A stretch of 64,000 bases of DNA from Physcomitrium patens (GCF_000002425.4 NC_037264.1:16303391-16367390); one strand, 5' to 3'; positions 1 to 12,590 are shown, counted from the first letter of the stretch. Notes: generated by a model from the letters alone, not told the origin. Numbers and translations: made by a program.

Positions 1-1
1 C

Positions 2-250
2 TTGGCGTCGCTCGCCGAGAATCGCCTAATTTTGAGCTTCGCCCCTTACACCTTGTACTACGCCGTTCTCAAGAGGATTGGGGAATTGTTTCCGGGGCCT
101 TCTAAGGCTACTCGGGCTTATTTGCACGCTGAGGAGGATGTGGAGGCTGCCCTCAAAGAGGTTGGATGGGTTGTCAAGAGAAAGGAGATGACGGGCACGA
201 AATTCTACTTCTCTAGATTGCTCGAGTGCGTTCCCGTTTCCAAAGCTTAG
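2..250 (+). CDS. CHLM: Magnesium-protoporphyrin IX methyltransferase, C-terminal end (partial)
   Basis: The window opens inside this gene; only the last 82-83 codons and the stop (TAG, 248-250) are present. The enzyme transfers a methyl group from S-adenosylmethionine to the C13 propionate of Mg-protoporphyrin IX in chlorophyll synthesis, at plastid envelope and thylakoid membranes. The segment SLAENRLILSFAPYT, followed by LYYAVLKRIGELFPGPSKAT and a terminal FYFSRLLE, is the conserved C-terminal part of the plant and cyanobacterial CHLM methyltransferase fold. The SAM-binding Rossmann motifs must lie upstream of the window. The first codon here (TTG) is not the start; the frame enters from the left edge. 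Codon use is GC-rich, as in the other host genes here. Family identity is from recognition of the conserved C terminus. Confidence 0.93.
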   Translation: MASLAENRLILSFAPYTLYYAVLKRIGELFPGPSKATRAYLHAEEDVEAALKEVGWVVKRKEMTGTKFYFSRLLECVPVSKA

Positions 251-2440
251 GGGAAAAAACCCTTGTGTCTCTCCCTACGTTTGTGGGTTTTTCACCTTTC
301 AATCATGTGGCCCAATGCTTCCCGTGCCTTTGTAGGCAGGGTGTCTTTTCGAATTTTTGTTGCAAGCAGGTAGCTTTAGTAAGCCAGGTTATGCATAGTC
401 GTTAGTCACAGCGCACTATATGGGGACTTTATAATTAGATTGCTGCAAGTCTACACTTTTTGTTGGGTTTTATGAGGCAGAGGTTTAAGGAGCAATTGCT
501 GTCTCATTTTCAACTCTGGAAGATTAGATTAAGCTCTTCCTGCGAGCCGCTGAGCGCCAGGAAGGTTCGATGGTCAATGAGATTGTCTTTGATGTTAGCG
601 CAATTCAATATTCTTAGCAAACAATTTGCAACCCACTGAGCCACAAATGTTCCTTCCACTGACTCTCAATCTCGACACGTTATTTCCTCTCATTTCATGA
701 TTCAATCTATATGGATTATTCCACCTCATGTTTCATTTTGAGAACCCATCATGGAGAATATCTGGTGTGAGTCTGTGTGAGCGCCATACATATGTTGATG
801 AGGCGAAAGGCAGACAATGATGATGTCTCCCCATGTGAAACAAGGAGAAGCCTAGTTTAAACTAAGAATTGTGTCCCAAGGTACATCGGCCACAGTATGT
901 GACCATTCCTAGTCTTCAAAGGTACAACTTCAAGAATGGATCACGCTCACAGGACGCTTGGTGCAGATTTTGAGGCTGCTTAAGCTACATGCAAATTGTG
1001 TTAAAACTTCAATACATCATGTTAAACAATTGCTGGCCTTGTGGCGCGTCTCTGCGGTTCTTTCGAGTGCGCCTGCAGAACATTTATAGACCCAAGGGAA
1101 ATTAGCTTAGTGTATCGATAGTGCTGCTCACCTAGATCTTTGGAGAAGGAATGGGTGTTGCAGGGAAGACTGCATCGTATTTCAAGTTGGAGGCTATGAC
1201 TTGGGACACGTGGGGTATCTCTTGCCTTCTTCATTCACAAAAAATGAGACCTCAATCGTTGCAGCACAGTCATTCTCATCAACCTGGTCCTCGGATACAG
1301 ACTCCGAAGGTGAATGATGACGAATGCTACTGTTGATAATTCCGACTCGTCGAAGTAAACTAACAGTGGATGGTTATCTGACCCCAAGAGTTGAGTTGCT
1401 TGAACAGATGTATTACATTGGCCCGTAGACATCTCAGGAAAGGTGTATTGGATATTTACTGACCCACGTCGGTGCGTATGATGCGATGATTATGTCTTTA
1501 TGTTCTAACTGTCGACAATCCACAAGTTGGTTCAAATAATGGAGAGTTATCTGCTGTGGCAGGCAATGTTGAACGCGACAAATGCACTCCAGGCTACGAA
1601 TTTAACTCCGACAATATGGAACCCTCAGATTCGACCATGATTGATTAACTGGTTTCTTCGTGGACAGGGCACCCAATTCTTGTGCACCACAATCATGACA
1701 TATGTTCATTCTTCTGGAATTTACCAATTGGCTTTCAAAGGAGAAAGGTCCGGCTTCCGATTCAGTGAAACAACTAGAAAGGAGAATTTGTATCATCACG
1801 TGGGAGGTTTCCCCTTCGATCGTAACCTAACAGCGACATCCTCAACCTGGGACAAACTCCACCTTAGTGTGTGACGGAAACATGTAAGTGGGACAAACAA
1901 TGGGAAGGATCCAATATGATTACTCTCCAAGCGGACGAGTCCAGTGAGCTACAACCCTGCTGCAGCCGAATCAATGAATTCATGCGCTTCAAAATTCGAT
2001 GGAAGAACATTTCTGAAGTCTAAGATATCTTTATGCAAACACTGGAAAATGAAAGCTCAAGTCGGAATGCCCAAAGATTATTGCTCTGGCATCCAGCATC
2101 GATAGTACCATACAAGATGAGCTCTTTATGGGGGTGGCCCTCTAATCTCCTCCCGCCACCGCCCCAAGCTACGACATCGACAACCACAACGGAAACGAGT
2201 AGCCGGGGCCATGGAGCTGCGCCTGGAACTTCTAGTCGGTGATGAGCATCCCAGGTCGATGCGAGGTTTCAACACCGACTCCCAGAGGCTGATCGACAAG
2301 GCAAAATGATAGACGGTGATGGAGGGTTATGGGTCTCCGTCGGTGATGAGTCGCAGTCGGTGATGGGGAAGGCACGGGAGAGTGCAGGTATGAATAAGTG
2401 TAACCTTATCATGCTGTGCCTACCAGGTCAAATTTTATCT
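251..2440. other. CHLM 3' region and mixed-composition intergenic DNA
   Basis: Moderate-GC sequence downstream of CHLM. The first few hundred bases are presumably the CHLM 3' UTR. Small open frames occur on both strands (for example 1151-1336 and 2033-2242) but none has a recognisable domain, splice-joined continuation or consistent codon bias. No tRNA or repeat was recognised. It lacks the extreme AT bias of the transposon-rich DNA that begins near 2440, so it probably belongs to the host gene island. Confidence 0.5.
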
Positions 2441-3117
2441 ATTTGAAACTTTTTAAAGTTCATATATATATATATATATATATATATTTCTTTGTTTCTT
2501 CTGTATTTCCAATTTATCTGCAAAAACATTCTCTTCATTTGTTCAAAAAACATACTTAAGATAAAATCAAAATCCTCCATAATGATGCAGTAGACTTCCA
2601 ATAAAATGTACTTTCTAGATTTTTTCTAAAATCTAATGTGTGGACTTATATTGTTATACTTTATAGTTGTTAATAATATCAATCTTATTATTATTGGTGG
2701 ATTTGAAAAATATACATCATTGGATTTTCTTTCTTCTATTTTATCACGGATGTATACTTTAGGGCACACAAAATTATCATTTTTTCTTTATCATTAAATA
2801 CTAGTAAAATTCTAAGGCATAATCTTAAAACATTAATTATTAGACATTTAGTTGACAAAAAATCTTCTAAAGAAAAATATTTCTTTAATTTTAATAGAAT
2901 AAAACTTAGAATTTTGCTTACTTCAAATTATAAAATTTTAAAGTTTGTCATAGCATGAGAACCACTTGTTTAGGACTACTTCAGTCTAAGTATATAAAAG
3001 ATTTTAATATACTAAAGGCATTATTCTTAATCTTTATCCAGAAATATTATATTGGTGATAATGATTCAGATACAAAAATTAACTAGAATCTCAAATCTAT
3101 TCCTTCTATTATTGTTC

Positions 3118-3156
<39 letters not shown>

Positions 3157-3159
3157 ATA

Positions 3160-6100
3160 CTATGCCAATAAACTTCCAAATCATTATTGCAATACTAAAA
3201 TAATTTTGTATTCAATTCCATAGACATGACTTCTAAATTCTCATATTATTCAAACTACAAATGCTTCAAGTTTGTTATTCCATAAAATATAGTATGAATA
3301 TTCTTTAATTTGGTACAATCTTTAAAATTTAATTTCTTAAGAAATACAAGATTAGAAAATCCATTGTGTGTTGTCTTCACTTTAATACAACCTCTTAAAT
3401 CCAAGTATTACAAAGACATCAATGTAAGATAGGTATCATCTTCAATCTTTATCTTTATAAAACCTCTAAATACTAGTGCTTGCAAAGATAATTTATGCTT
3501 CAATCCTATAGGCATGTCTTCCATATTCTTACATTCTTCAAACCACAATCTCTTCATATTTATCATACCATCAAATATAGCATGAATATTTTTCAAATTG
3601 GTACAATCTTTAAAAATCAAATTTTCAAGGAATACAACTTTGTCAAATAAATTACTTACTTTTTTTAAATTGAAGATTTTTTCTAAGTCCATTAATATCA
3701 GAGATGATTTTAAGTTCACTTTATTACCTATATGTCCATATCTTTATAATTTAATGAATTCAAATACCTTAACATTCTTATGGTAGAAAATATGTTTGTA
3801 ACATCCTTCAATTTTAAATATCCCTTTGAATTGAAAAGATTTAAAACCATTTTTTTCCTCAAAGAGCATTTAAATTTTCATGTTGGAATTATTTTTTAGA
3901 CTCATATTTTTTAAAAATTTCATACTTGATGCATCAAATGAAAATAATTTTAGACTTTTTATGACAATTATCTCTAAAATAACAAGATTTCTCATATGGT
4001 TTTGGTATATAAGATATAAAATTATTTTAATACTTTTGTATTATTTAATCCAAAGAAATAAAATTTTAATCACTTTAATTGATTGAATTATTTTACTATT
4101 AAAGTTAATACGTTTTTATTTGTATATTTTATAAAACTCAATAAACAAAAATGAGGTAATTTAATCTTTATACCATCATATGGTTTCAAATGACTTTAGT
4201 AATTTGTAAAACAAATGTCTTTCATATTTGAATTGAGTTGTAATTAAAAACACATTTTATACATTAGAACTTGTAAAATTTATCATTTACATCAATTTTT
4301 GTTTTATAAATATAACTTTAAGATGTAAGATTGAAAAAAAACTATTCATCTCAATTGAATGCCTTAATAAGTTTAAGTCATATCTTTGATTTGAAATCAA
4401 CAATTAATGTACAATTCTCATTCCATTTTTGAACTTCCTTGAATTCTATTCTAAAAATCTTACAATCCATATCTTGTAATAATTCATGAATGGTTATTAC
4501 TCCAAATTTATCTACTATAATAAGTAATTTATCTTTTATGCTTGTAATAATTTTTTTATAGCTCTCAAATTCATATTCATAAAACTGAAAAATTGCATCT
4601 TTATTAATGTCTTCAAGTCATATGTCTTTACAAAAAAAACATGTTAAATCCAAAAATATTATCTTTTCTTATTTTTTAAGGTCATCAAAACTAGACTTTT
4701 GTCTTGCCAAAAGGTCTTTACTATTTAAACATATATTATATCTTTTTAGTATTTGCAAAGTTTGCTCTTATATACAAAGTCTTGTTTGTCCATTTAGAGA
4801 AGAACCTATAATTTCTAAACTTAAAGGATGTTAAGTACAAGCCTTGAATGATTTTTTAAAGAAATTATATAAATGTAGCATATAAAAGTATCTATCTTTG
4901 AAAACATGCTTAAAAAATATTTTAATATTTATATTTTTATTGAATGGACTTAATTCTATTTTTCTTGATTTATTAATATTTTTTTCAATATATTATATTT
5001 ACAACTAATGACCATAAATTTGCTTCTAATAATACTTAATATTGTAATAATCACTTCTATATATATATATATATATATCTATATATATGATTCAAAATAT
5101 CATCAAAGATTAGAAGAAGTCTTTTTTCTTTAATTTTTTTAATTAATAATAATTTTTTTCTTAAAGATTTATGATTTAACTCTTTTTGTCTAAAATTTTT
5201 AAATTTTTAATTAAATGTATTAAATACTCATTTTTTTAGATTTATTTTGTTTTCAATACATGTCAAAATATTACAACAAGAAATTCTAAATCTAAAAACA
5301 TCCACTTTAAATGAATTAAATTTGTGTGTAAGATATCTTATTTTAAGAGCCTTATAATAAGTTTTTCCATATACTCCTTGATTTTTTTTAATCTTTCATC
5401 ATCATTTTCTTCTATTTTAGGTATTCCAAAGTCTATCAATTTAACATGTATGTAACCATATTTTTTATTCTATCTAAAAATTCATAATTACAATATTCTA
5501 AGGTTTTGAATTAAAATAAATCACTTTCATTTTATGAAGGTAAAACATTGTATAAGTAATTTGAATTATTACATCAACTTTAAAGTAAAAATATATTTTT
5601 AAAAATTAATTATTACACAACAAAGCAAACAAGCTCATACCACCTTCTTCCATATCAATTGTAATTTCTTCATAATAGTTTAAATAATACAAGTACAAAA
5701 AAATACCTTAATAATAATTAGACAATTTAGAAGTGATAAGATATGAGCTTCTTTTTTAAATATAGTTTTGGCTTTAATACTTCCAAGAGATATAATCTTT
5801 GTAATAATTTCAATGTCTAATCATGTTGTTTTACGTACTACCACTTCAATATTTTCTTGTAACTTTTGAGAATTTTCTCTATAATTTGGTTTAAAAAAAT
5901 CTTTAAAGAAAGTCATAAATTATTATATTCTATACTCAAACTTTTGAATTTAAGATTGCCATTATAATATATAATTGATCAATTTAAAAGTGCTAGAAAA
6001 GTTAAATACATTTTTAATCATATTTTTTTAATTTTTTAAACAATACTTCTTTATCACGTGTAACATCTTTTAAATCACATGAATAAAATTTGTAGCACTT

Positions 6101-6420
6101 CTTAACTTGTTTCTATTGATATAATCTTCTTTTGAGAATAACTTCATAAATAATTTTACAAAACTATTGAATTCTAAGAATAATTTCCTAAATGTCTCTT
6201 AAATAGATCTTTGTATCAAAATTATTTTTTTTCCAATTTCTTAAATAATTCTTTATCACTAACTTTGCTTTTACAAAAATTTGAGACAAGTCTTCCAATA
6301 TTTGTTGCAATATATGCTCATATATTCCAACTATGGCTTCAACTTCTTACAAGCATTTTAAAAAAAAATCCAATAAATCCATGTATTATTTTGTATTGAA
6401 TTATTCATCTTCTAAGACCT
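3160..6420 (-). pseudogene. Decayed protein kinase - NB-ARC - LRR (PNL-type) resistance gene
   Basis: Reading the minus strand from high to low coordinates gives an ordered but broken NLR immune receptor with many stops and frameshifts. At about 5940-6420 is a helix-rich N-terminal stretch (EAIVGIYEHILQQILEDLSQ). At 5625-5840 is a kinase N-lobe (KKEAHILSLL, then DMEEGGMSLF). At 5500-5545 is a kinase catalytic loop degraded to YLHKMKVIYFNSKP, where HRDLKP is expected. At 5421-5450 is HVKLIDFG, the DFG motif. NB-ARC follows: PLSLEIIGSSLNG near 4795-4833 (GLPL motif), IIFLDLTCFF at 4626-4664, and FGVITIHELLQDMD at 4465-4510, the winged-helix MHD region with IHE replacing MHD. LRR repeats lie at 3160-3720 (LKNIHAIFDG, LWFEECKNMEDMP). 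The P-loop was not found; a TA array sits near 5057-5078 where it would be expected. Kinase-NB-LRR order is known from mosses. Confidence 0.8.
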
Positions 6421-7561
6421 CAATGTTATTAAGCTCTAATTCCATAGAATATGTCTTTTAAAATATTCATGTCCATTACTCTACATAAACATTATATAAT
6501 TCTTTTCAATTAAATTAGTTCTTATGAAATTTAAAATATTATTAATATACAATATTTTTACATTTAATCCATATTTCTCTAACTTGTAAGTATTATCAAA
6601 ACTACACAATAGAATGTGAATTAAATAATTCAAATATCAACCATTTTCTCTCATCAATCCTAAGACATTTCATTCTACTTATAATATAATATTTAATTAT
6701 TTTTTATTAAAAAAACTAAAAAAAATCTATCATATTCTGTTAAATTAAAACTACAATTCATCAAATTAAATTATTCATCTTTAAATTAAAATATTCATTA
6801 TATATTAGAAATAAAAATAATAGGTTAGTTTTTATATAATTTTAAATTTAAATAAATATACTAAAAAAATAAAATAAAAAATATTTTAATATAATTTTTA
6901 TTTCAAAATGTCTATAATTTTCTCTATCTTCTAATATCTACAATTAGAGGTTAAGAGACTTTACGAATACAAAATAGCTACAATTTTAAAATTGAGATTT
7001 GAAAAGTGCACTTCTTCTAAAGTTAGATGATTCAAATTATCCACCTAAAAAATTAATTGAATTGTTACTAAAATTGTTATCAAAAATTTGTCTTATCTCT
7101 GATTTTGATGACCAAAAGCTAACATCAAATGGCTCCTATCTAAAACAAATTCTATCTCAAAAATCCACTTATCTATGAGATTGATCAAAGAAAATTGGAG
7201 GCCCTCTAATAATGAATCAACTCAAAATTGATGGCATATTTTAATTGTATTAGATACTAATACAAAATCTTGCTAAAACTTTGAAAAATAACTAATGAAG
7301 TTTACATCAAAGACTCACAAGACAATAATTTCATGCAATTATTCACAATATTAGAATCACAATATCCAACATATATTTTGTATAGTTTCAATGTTGATCC
7401 ATAGAGTGTGTTTGTAATAGAATTAGAACCATGTAAGTCAAGACTTTGAAACAGTTGAAGAACTACCACCATTGTTCTTGATTAGATCTCACAAAACTTC
7501 TTGGTCTATTACTTAGTTATTTCCAACTCCCTACATGATCTTATGATGTATCTATCTATGT
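6421..7561. other. AT-rich intergenic DNA, no gene seen
   Basis: Very AT-rich sequence between the NLR pseudogene and the telomere-like repeat copy. Short open frames only. A short stretch near 7100-7560 has somewhat more mixed composition but no recognisable protein or RNA. Confidence 0.45.
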
Positions 7562-8897
7562 TGTCATATTATGTGAAACCTTACTTGAGAATGTACCAAG
7601 CACATGGTTGTAGAAGGTAGAAAGAGTATTGCAATAATAAGATTCTAATTCTAATTCTTTAAAATATAAAAAATCTTAAAGAAATTTAAAAGAAGTATTA
7701 AAATAAAATCCAAAATATATCTTAAATAAATTCTAATCAAATCTTACTTTGATCTTAGTTAAAATCCTAATAGTCTTTACTTAAATCCTAGGTCAAATCC
7801 TAAAAAAATCCTAAATCCTAACCAATTCTTAAATTCCAAATCAATCCTAATCAATTTAATCTAACCTTGGGGCAGTTTAGAACCTCAATATTTAACAATT
7901 ATATTGTTGAACTTGCTTATGATTTTACACACCTTTTAAAAACTAAGTTGGCAAAAATTACACAAAATTTGAAAAAGATCGAACTTACCAAACAAAAGAT
8001 CAACCCTAAATTCTACTTAAGTATTGGGTGGCCTCCTACTCTAATTTGAACGTCAAACTTCCAATGCCAATATCTCTTTTTTAAACTATTGAATTACCTT
8101 AAAAATATACTTTAACTATGAAAAATTAAGTCTACTCTCTATACAAAAAAAAAGTTCACTTCAATTCAATCAACAGATTGCTAAAGATCTTAAAAATACT
8201 CACTAATCTTCAAACTCCAATTTTTGAAACCTAGATCTACAAAAACCTTCATATACTTTGATCTAATTGTTTGATTGATTGTAAAATTTTCTCTCACACT
8301 AAAAACTAGAATATCAATACAATGCCTAAAATTCACATATAAAAACACCACAAAACTTAAGAAATCCTCAATTTTGTAAACATAATTTTATTTTTAAAAA
8401 TCTAATCCAATCAAGAACATCACTAACTTTGAAAATCTTCCAAAAATTGATTATTAACTTAATTGACATAAAACCAATGCTCAAAAATGCTTTATTAGTT
8501 TGTTTTCAAATTTCACTCTTTAATTTACAAAAGATTCTTGAAGTCGCCATAGGTATGCAATTTTGGCCATCAAGGTCTGATTTTGATCTAGGTTGACAAA
8601 TGGTCCTCTTCACATATCAATATTTGATAATTTGAGGTAATTTTTACTTGAACTTATCAATAATTTCCTTTTAAATATGTCTATATCAATGACTTATCTT
8701 ATTCACTTTGATTTGAGGTATTTTATGTTCTTACAAAGTAAATAGAAGCCCCTTCTCTAAAAAGTAATATTAAATCTAAATTTTTTATTACCTTCCTATT
8801 ATTTATCTTTATTTTTCTACCACATCTTTCTATTAGGCTCTTCTATAAAAACATCTATGTTTTATTTTTTACCATATGGTCTTGTTATTATATGACA
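7562..8897 (+). repeat. Telomere-like repeat family, copy D
   Basis: A 1.3-kb member of the dispersed family defined by six copies in this window. It begins TGTCATATTATGTGAAACC and ends CTTGTTATTATATGACA, so the outer 8 bases (TGTCATAT/ATATGACA) form an inverted repeat. The interior near 7640-7860 holds degenerate AAATCCTAA motifs. A conserved block near 8560-8620 (GGTCTGATTTTGATCTAGG) matches other copies at 52975, 58230 and 62355. It abuts the decayed gypsy integrase tail at about 8930-9400. No convincing target-site duplication was seen. No coding capacity. Confidence 0.65.
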
Positions 8898-8929
8898 TCC
8901 ATCTCCTTTGAACTTGTGCATGCTCTGAT

Positions 8930-9400
8930 ATGCACCAAATAATCCAAATTTTGTTTAATTCATATTTTTTTCTCTATGCCTTCATCCATATCCTCATCAT
9001 TATTTTTGCTATCTCAATCAAATTCATCTTTTTATCTTGGAAGAATTATGTTGTCAATAAGATCTTCTATATTTATTTTTATTTATCTTTGTTTGAATAT
9101 TTTTATATGTTTCCTTACAATTGGTATTTTTAAACTTGTTCCATCTAATTTTTGTAAAGAATGAGTTAAATTAACATATACAATTGTTACTACATATGGT
9201 CCAAACCATCACTTAAAAAAATTATTTTAAAGAACTATGTTGATTGTCCAATCTACTATTATAGACCAATATCCAATCACCTTCTTCAATTACTTTATGT
9301 CTCAATCAATGTTGCTTATTAAATAATACCTTATTTTGCAATCGTTTTCTGTTTAATCTTTCTAATGCTATTTGCACATCTTTTGGTCTTTGCTCTAGTT
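8930..9400 (-). pseudogene. Ty3/gypsy element 1, integrase C-terminal segment
   Basis: The minus strand encodes a broken gypsy integrase tail: QLEQRPKDVQIALERL, then IEEGDWVLVYNSRLDNQHSS, then a degraded WFGPY-like segment and a further LDGTSLKIPIVGKHIKIFK-like stretch down to about 8930. It is the direct continuation of the integrase fragment at 14499-15000. The frame running off that segment (MRRKELLAIRIK) joins QLEQRP across the intervening copia element. Frameshifts and stops make it non-functional. Confidence 0.72.
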
Positions 9401-9405
9401 GTTTA
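9401..9405. repeat. Target-site duplication (left) of copia element 1
   Basis: GTTTA directly precedes the 5' LTR; the same five bases directly follow the 3' LTR at 14494-14498. A 5-bp duplication is the expected integrase signature, and it fixes both ends of the element. Confidence 0.85.
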
Positions 9406-9740
9406 TGTTGAAGTAAGTCACTGTGTTGAAGTAAGTCACTTAGTAAAAGATATTACCTTAGATAAGTTACTAATGGTCAAAAGGCAGCAAAAGAGTATAA
9501 GAAAGTTATTATGGTGGCTTGTAGGATTTGTAGGTGGTGGCTAGGTTAAGAAAGAACCTAAGGTTTAGTTGGATGAAGTAGAAATGGATGTAATATTGAT
9601 GAAAGTTACCTCGTTGGTTGGCAACCACCACCTATAAGTAACAAGAGCTGGAAGTAAGAGTTATCTTACTCCATACTCCCTTTTGTGAGCAACCTTGTTG
9701 ATGCTAAGTGTTGTGACTTCAAAGTGCTTGTTTTTCAATA
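9406..9740 (+). repeat. 5' LTR of copia element 1
   Basis: A 335-bp direct repeat closely matching 14157-14493. It starts TGTTGAAGTAAGTC and ends TTTTTCAATA, so the canonical terminal CA has become TA. Its first 18 bases are tandemly duplicated (9406-9423 and 9424-9441), which the 3' LTR lacks. It contains the near-palindrome GTTGGTTGGCAACCACCACC near 9615-9635. Confidence 0.88.
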
Positions 9741-9756
9741 GGTTATGGGTCCACTC
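9741..9756 (+). promoter_or_regulatory. Half-tRNA-type primer-binding site
   Basis: GGTTATGGGTCCACTC follows the 5' LTR without a gap. It resembles the primer site of Drosophila copia (GGTTATGGGCCCAG), which pairs with an internal anticodon-arm fragment of initiator tRNA-Met. The usual plant site, TGGTATCAGAGC, pairs with the tRNA 3' end. Reverse transcription would start here. The match to copia is from memory. Confidence 0.7.
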
Positions 9757-10261
9757 ACCTTTAGTTGTGAATTTGAAGTTCTTTAAAGTCTATGTTGGTG
9801 TTATAAATAGATCTTATGGTTGTTGCTGATGTTAAGATTTGGTATCTTCTAAATCTTCTATTACATCTAGTTGTTGATGTAGTTATGGTCTTACTTATTG
9901 TTAAGTACATTCATAGTTCTGGAGGTTGTTAGATACCTTAGATTGATATTTAAAGATACTTCTGTTGTGTTTTTTTGTTGAGTTTCATCATTGGTGCTCT
10001 AACTTTGTGCTTTGTGAGGTTAGAAGTATTTTGTGAAAGAAGAAAGGTGATTAAAGAGAGGCAAAGCTTATTCAAGAGGTTATCGGACTTGTCAGAAGTT
10101 CTATAAGTAAAGTTGAGAGTGATTGAAGAGTGTAAAAAATAGTTTATTCATTAAAAGGGCATTCTGGGTTTCTAAGGTAGCAACATCTTCTTGTTGATTT
10201 TGAGGGTTCATTCTTTTCTTTTCTTGATTTACTTTAATACACCCCTTTCTTAGACATAGCT

Positions 10262-11000
10262 GTAAGTGATGGTGACGGTTTGAGAGTAATTGAGAAGTTT
10301 AGGGATGACAACTTCTACCATTAGAAGAAGAAAATGGAGCTCTTATTGGCTTTATTAGACCTTTGGGACATTGTTGATGAAAGTAAAGACCCTCCAAGTG
10401 AAGATGCTGATGTGAAGGTGAAGAAAGAGTACAAATGATGTGAAAGGAAGACTTTTGGCATGATTGCAATAAATATTGATGATGCCAACTTTTCACATAT
10501 AATTGCTTGCACTAGACCAACGAAAGTATGGAAGACTCTTTGCAACATCTATGAGAATAAAAATATTGCCAATATTCTATGGATAAGAAAGAAGTTCTTG
10601 ATAGTAAAGATAGAAGAAGGAGATGTCCTCATGGCTCATGTCAACAAGGTAAAAGCACTTACAAACCAACTAGTAGTTATTGATATACTAGTTAATAATA
10701 GAGAAATTATGTTGACATTACTCATGAGCCTTTCCGAGTCTTACAACTACTTCATTGTGGCATTGGAGTCCATCAACATAAAGGAGCTTACTATGAACTA
10801 TGTCAAGTTAAGACTTGTTGATAAAGTAATCAAGAAAAAAGAAAAAGAGCATCAAAGTGAAGATTTGGCTCTATTCTCAAGATAAGGTAATGTAGTTTTT
10901 TTCACCAACGTGATAGTTTAAAGAGTAACATGAGAAATTATTATATTTATAAAAAACCAGGTTACTTCGCTAGAAATTGCTACAAAGTCAAGAAAGAAGA
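10262..11000 (+). pseudogene. Copia element 1 gag region
   Basis: Contains the copia capsid-like gag (UBN2/DUF4219 type): FRDDNFYH then a stop where W is expected, MELLLALLDLWDIVDES, VWKTLCNIYENKNIANILW, KVKALTNQLV and LTLLMSLSESYNYFIVALES. The open stretch 10460-10885 covers the second half. A degenerate zinc knuckle follows near 10940-11000 (KKPGYFARNCYK); its first cysteine is lost and the frame is broken. In-frame stops at about 10318 and 10438 interrupt the N-terminal half. Gag would package the element RNA into virus-like particles. Confidence 0.8.
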
Positions 11001-11050
11001 TAGAGAGAATATAACTTTGTGATAACTTTAGTAAAGATGACCATGCTTTC

Positions 11051-12522
11051 ATGGCAAGTGAAAGAGCCTCTATGGCTGCGATGTCTAAGTGGATTATAGA
11101 TTCAAGTGCTACTAAGCACATGACACCATATAAGTATTTATTTGATACTTATGAAGAAATTCCAGCAACCAAAGTTTGGTTGGGAGACAATGGCATGGTA
11201 CAAGCCATTGGAATTGGCTCAATTGTTGTAAAGATCGTTGTGAATGGCCAAATCAAGAAGATCAGATTGAAAGAAGACTTATATGTACCAAAGATGAAAA
11301 AGAACCTCCTTTTGGTGAGCAAACTTATATCACATGGTTGTAAGGTTCCATTTGACATGAATGGATGTTTTGTGAAGACAATGGATGGACAACATGTTGC
11401 CAAAGGCCTTAGGGATGGAAATCTCTACTTCCTCAATTGTAAGAAGGTGAATAGAGTTGAAGTGGCTGCATTTGCTGATTTTCTACAAGAGCAAGTCAAG
11501 TTTGGAATCTAGCATCAACAATTTGATCATTTGAATGCCAAATGCATGAAAGAGCTTCAATCCATGGTAAGTGGCTTGAATCTTGGTCATTTCAGCCACA
11601 ATGCCATGACATTTGCTTGTGAAGGTTGTATACAAGGCAAACAACAAAGGAGTTCATTTCCAAATTGAGTTGCAATACATGCAACCAAATTATTGGAGAT
11701 TGTATATTCTAATGTTTGTGGACCAATGAAGACACCATCAATTGGAGGAGCAAGGTACTTTGTCACATTCATTGATGATTTTTTAAGAAAAGTGTGGATT
11801 TACATCATAAAAGCTATGAATAAATGCTTTTCAAGGTTTAAGGAGTAACCATGGCTTCAGTCCAATATTCATGGTTACTTCAGTGTACACAAGGAATAGG
11901 TGCCCTACAAGTGCACTCACATCAATGACTCTACAAAAAGCTTGGAGTAGCAAGAAACCTTGTATTTCACACATGAGGATCTTTGGATGCATTGCTTATG
12001 TAAAAATACCAGATTGCATGAAGTCCAAACTTGATGCAAAGAGTATAAAATGTGTATTTATTGAATATTATGAAGGTACAAAGGTATACATGCTAATGTA
12101 TTTAGAAACCAAGAAGATCATCAAAAGTCGTAATGTTGAGTTTTTGGAGCATAATAGTGCTTTTGAGCACTTGGAGATGTGTCTAAGTGGAAGTAATGGT
12201 GTATTTGTGGATACATCATCAATTTCAGCAAAGAAAGAAGAAGAAGATGATGGTGACAATGAAGATGTCCAAAATGTAAATCAAAGTGAAGTGCCAAAGA
12301 AGGTAGACCATAGTATGCCTTTGATTGTTAGAACTAGCAATGAATACAATGAAGATATTGATGATAATGATGATGAAGAGAAGTATCAATCTTTAAGTGA
12401 GAAAAGACAAGCTTTAAAGAAGAAGAAGCTTAGAGGAGAGCATAAAGTGCAAGAGGATGAAGCCTCTCCAAATGAAAGAAGATGTTCTTTGAGAGAAAGA
12501 AAATCACATGGTGAATGGTAGA
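11051..12522 (+). pseudogene. Copia element 1 protease and integrase region
   Basis: The open stretch 11051-11512 begins with the aspartic-protease segment WIIDSSATKHMTP; copia proteases have D-S-G here, so the catalytic triad is altered. It continues into the pre-integrase part (GNLYFLNC). It stops at 11513, and the frame shifts before 11871-12521. That second stretch carries the integrase C-terminal part (NRCPTSAL, then ISHMRIFGCIAYVKIPD) and an acidic linker rich in D and E. The integrase catalytic core between is fragmentary (FVTFIDDFLRKVWIYI-like near 11757-11806). A stop at 12520-12522 separates it from the reverse transcriptase. Confidence 0.78.
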
Positions 12523-12590
12523 AATACCACATATTTCCTCAAGTAAGTGAAGAACATGCCAATGTTGTTCTTTTTACTGATCCATTAAGT

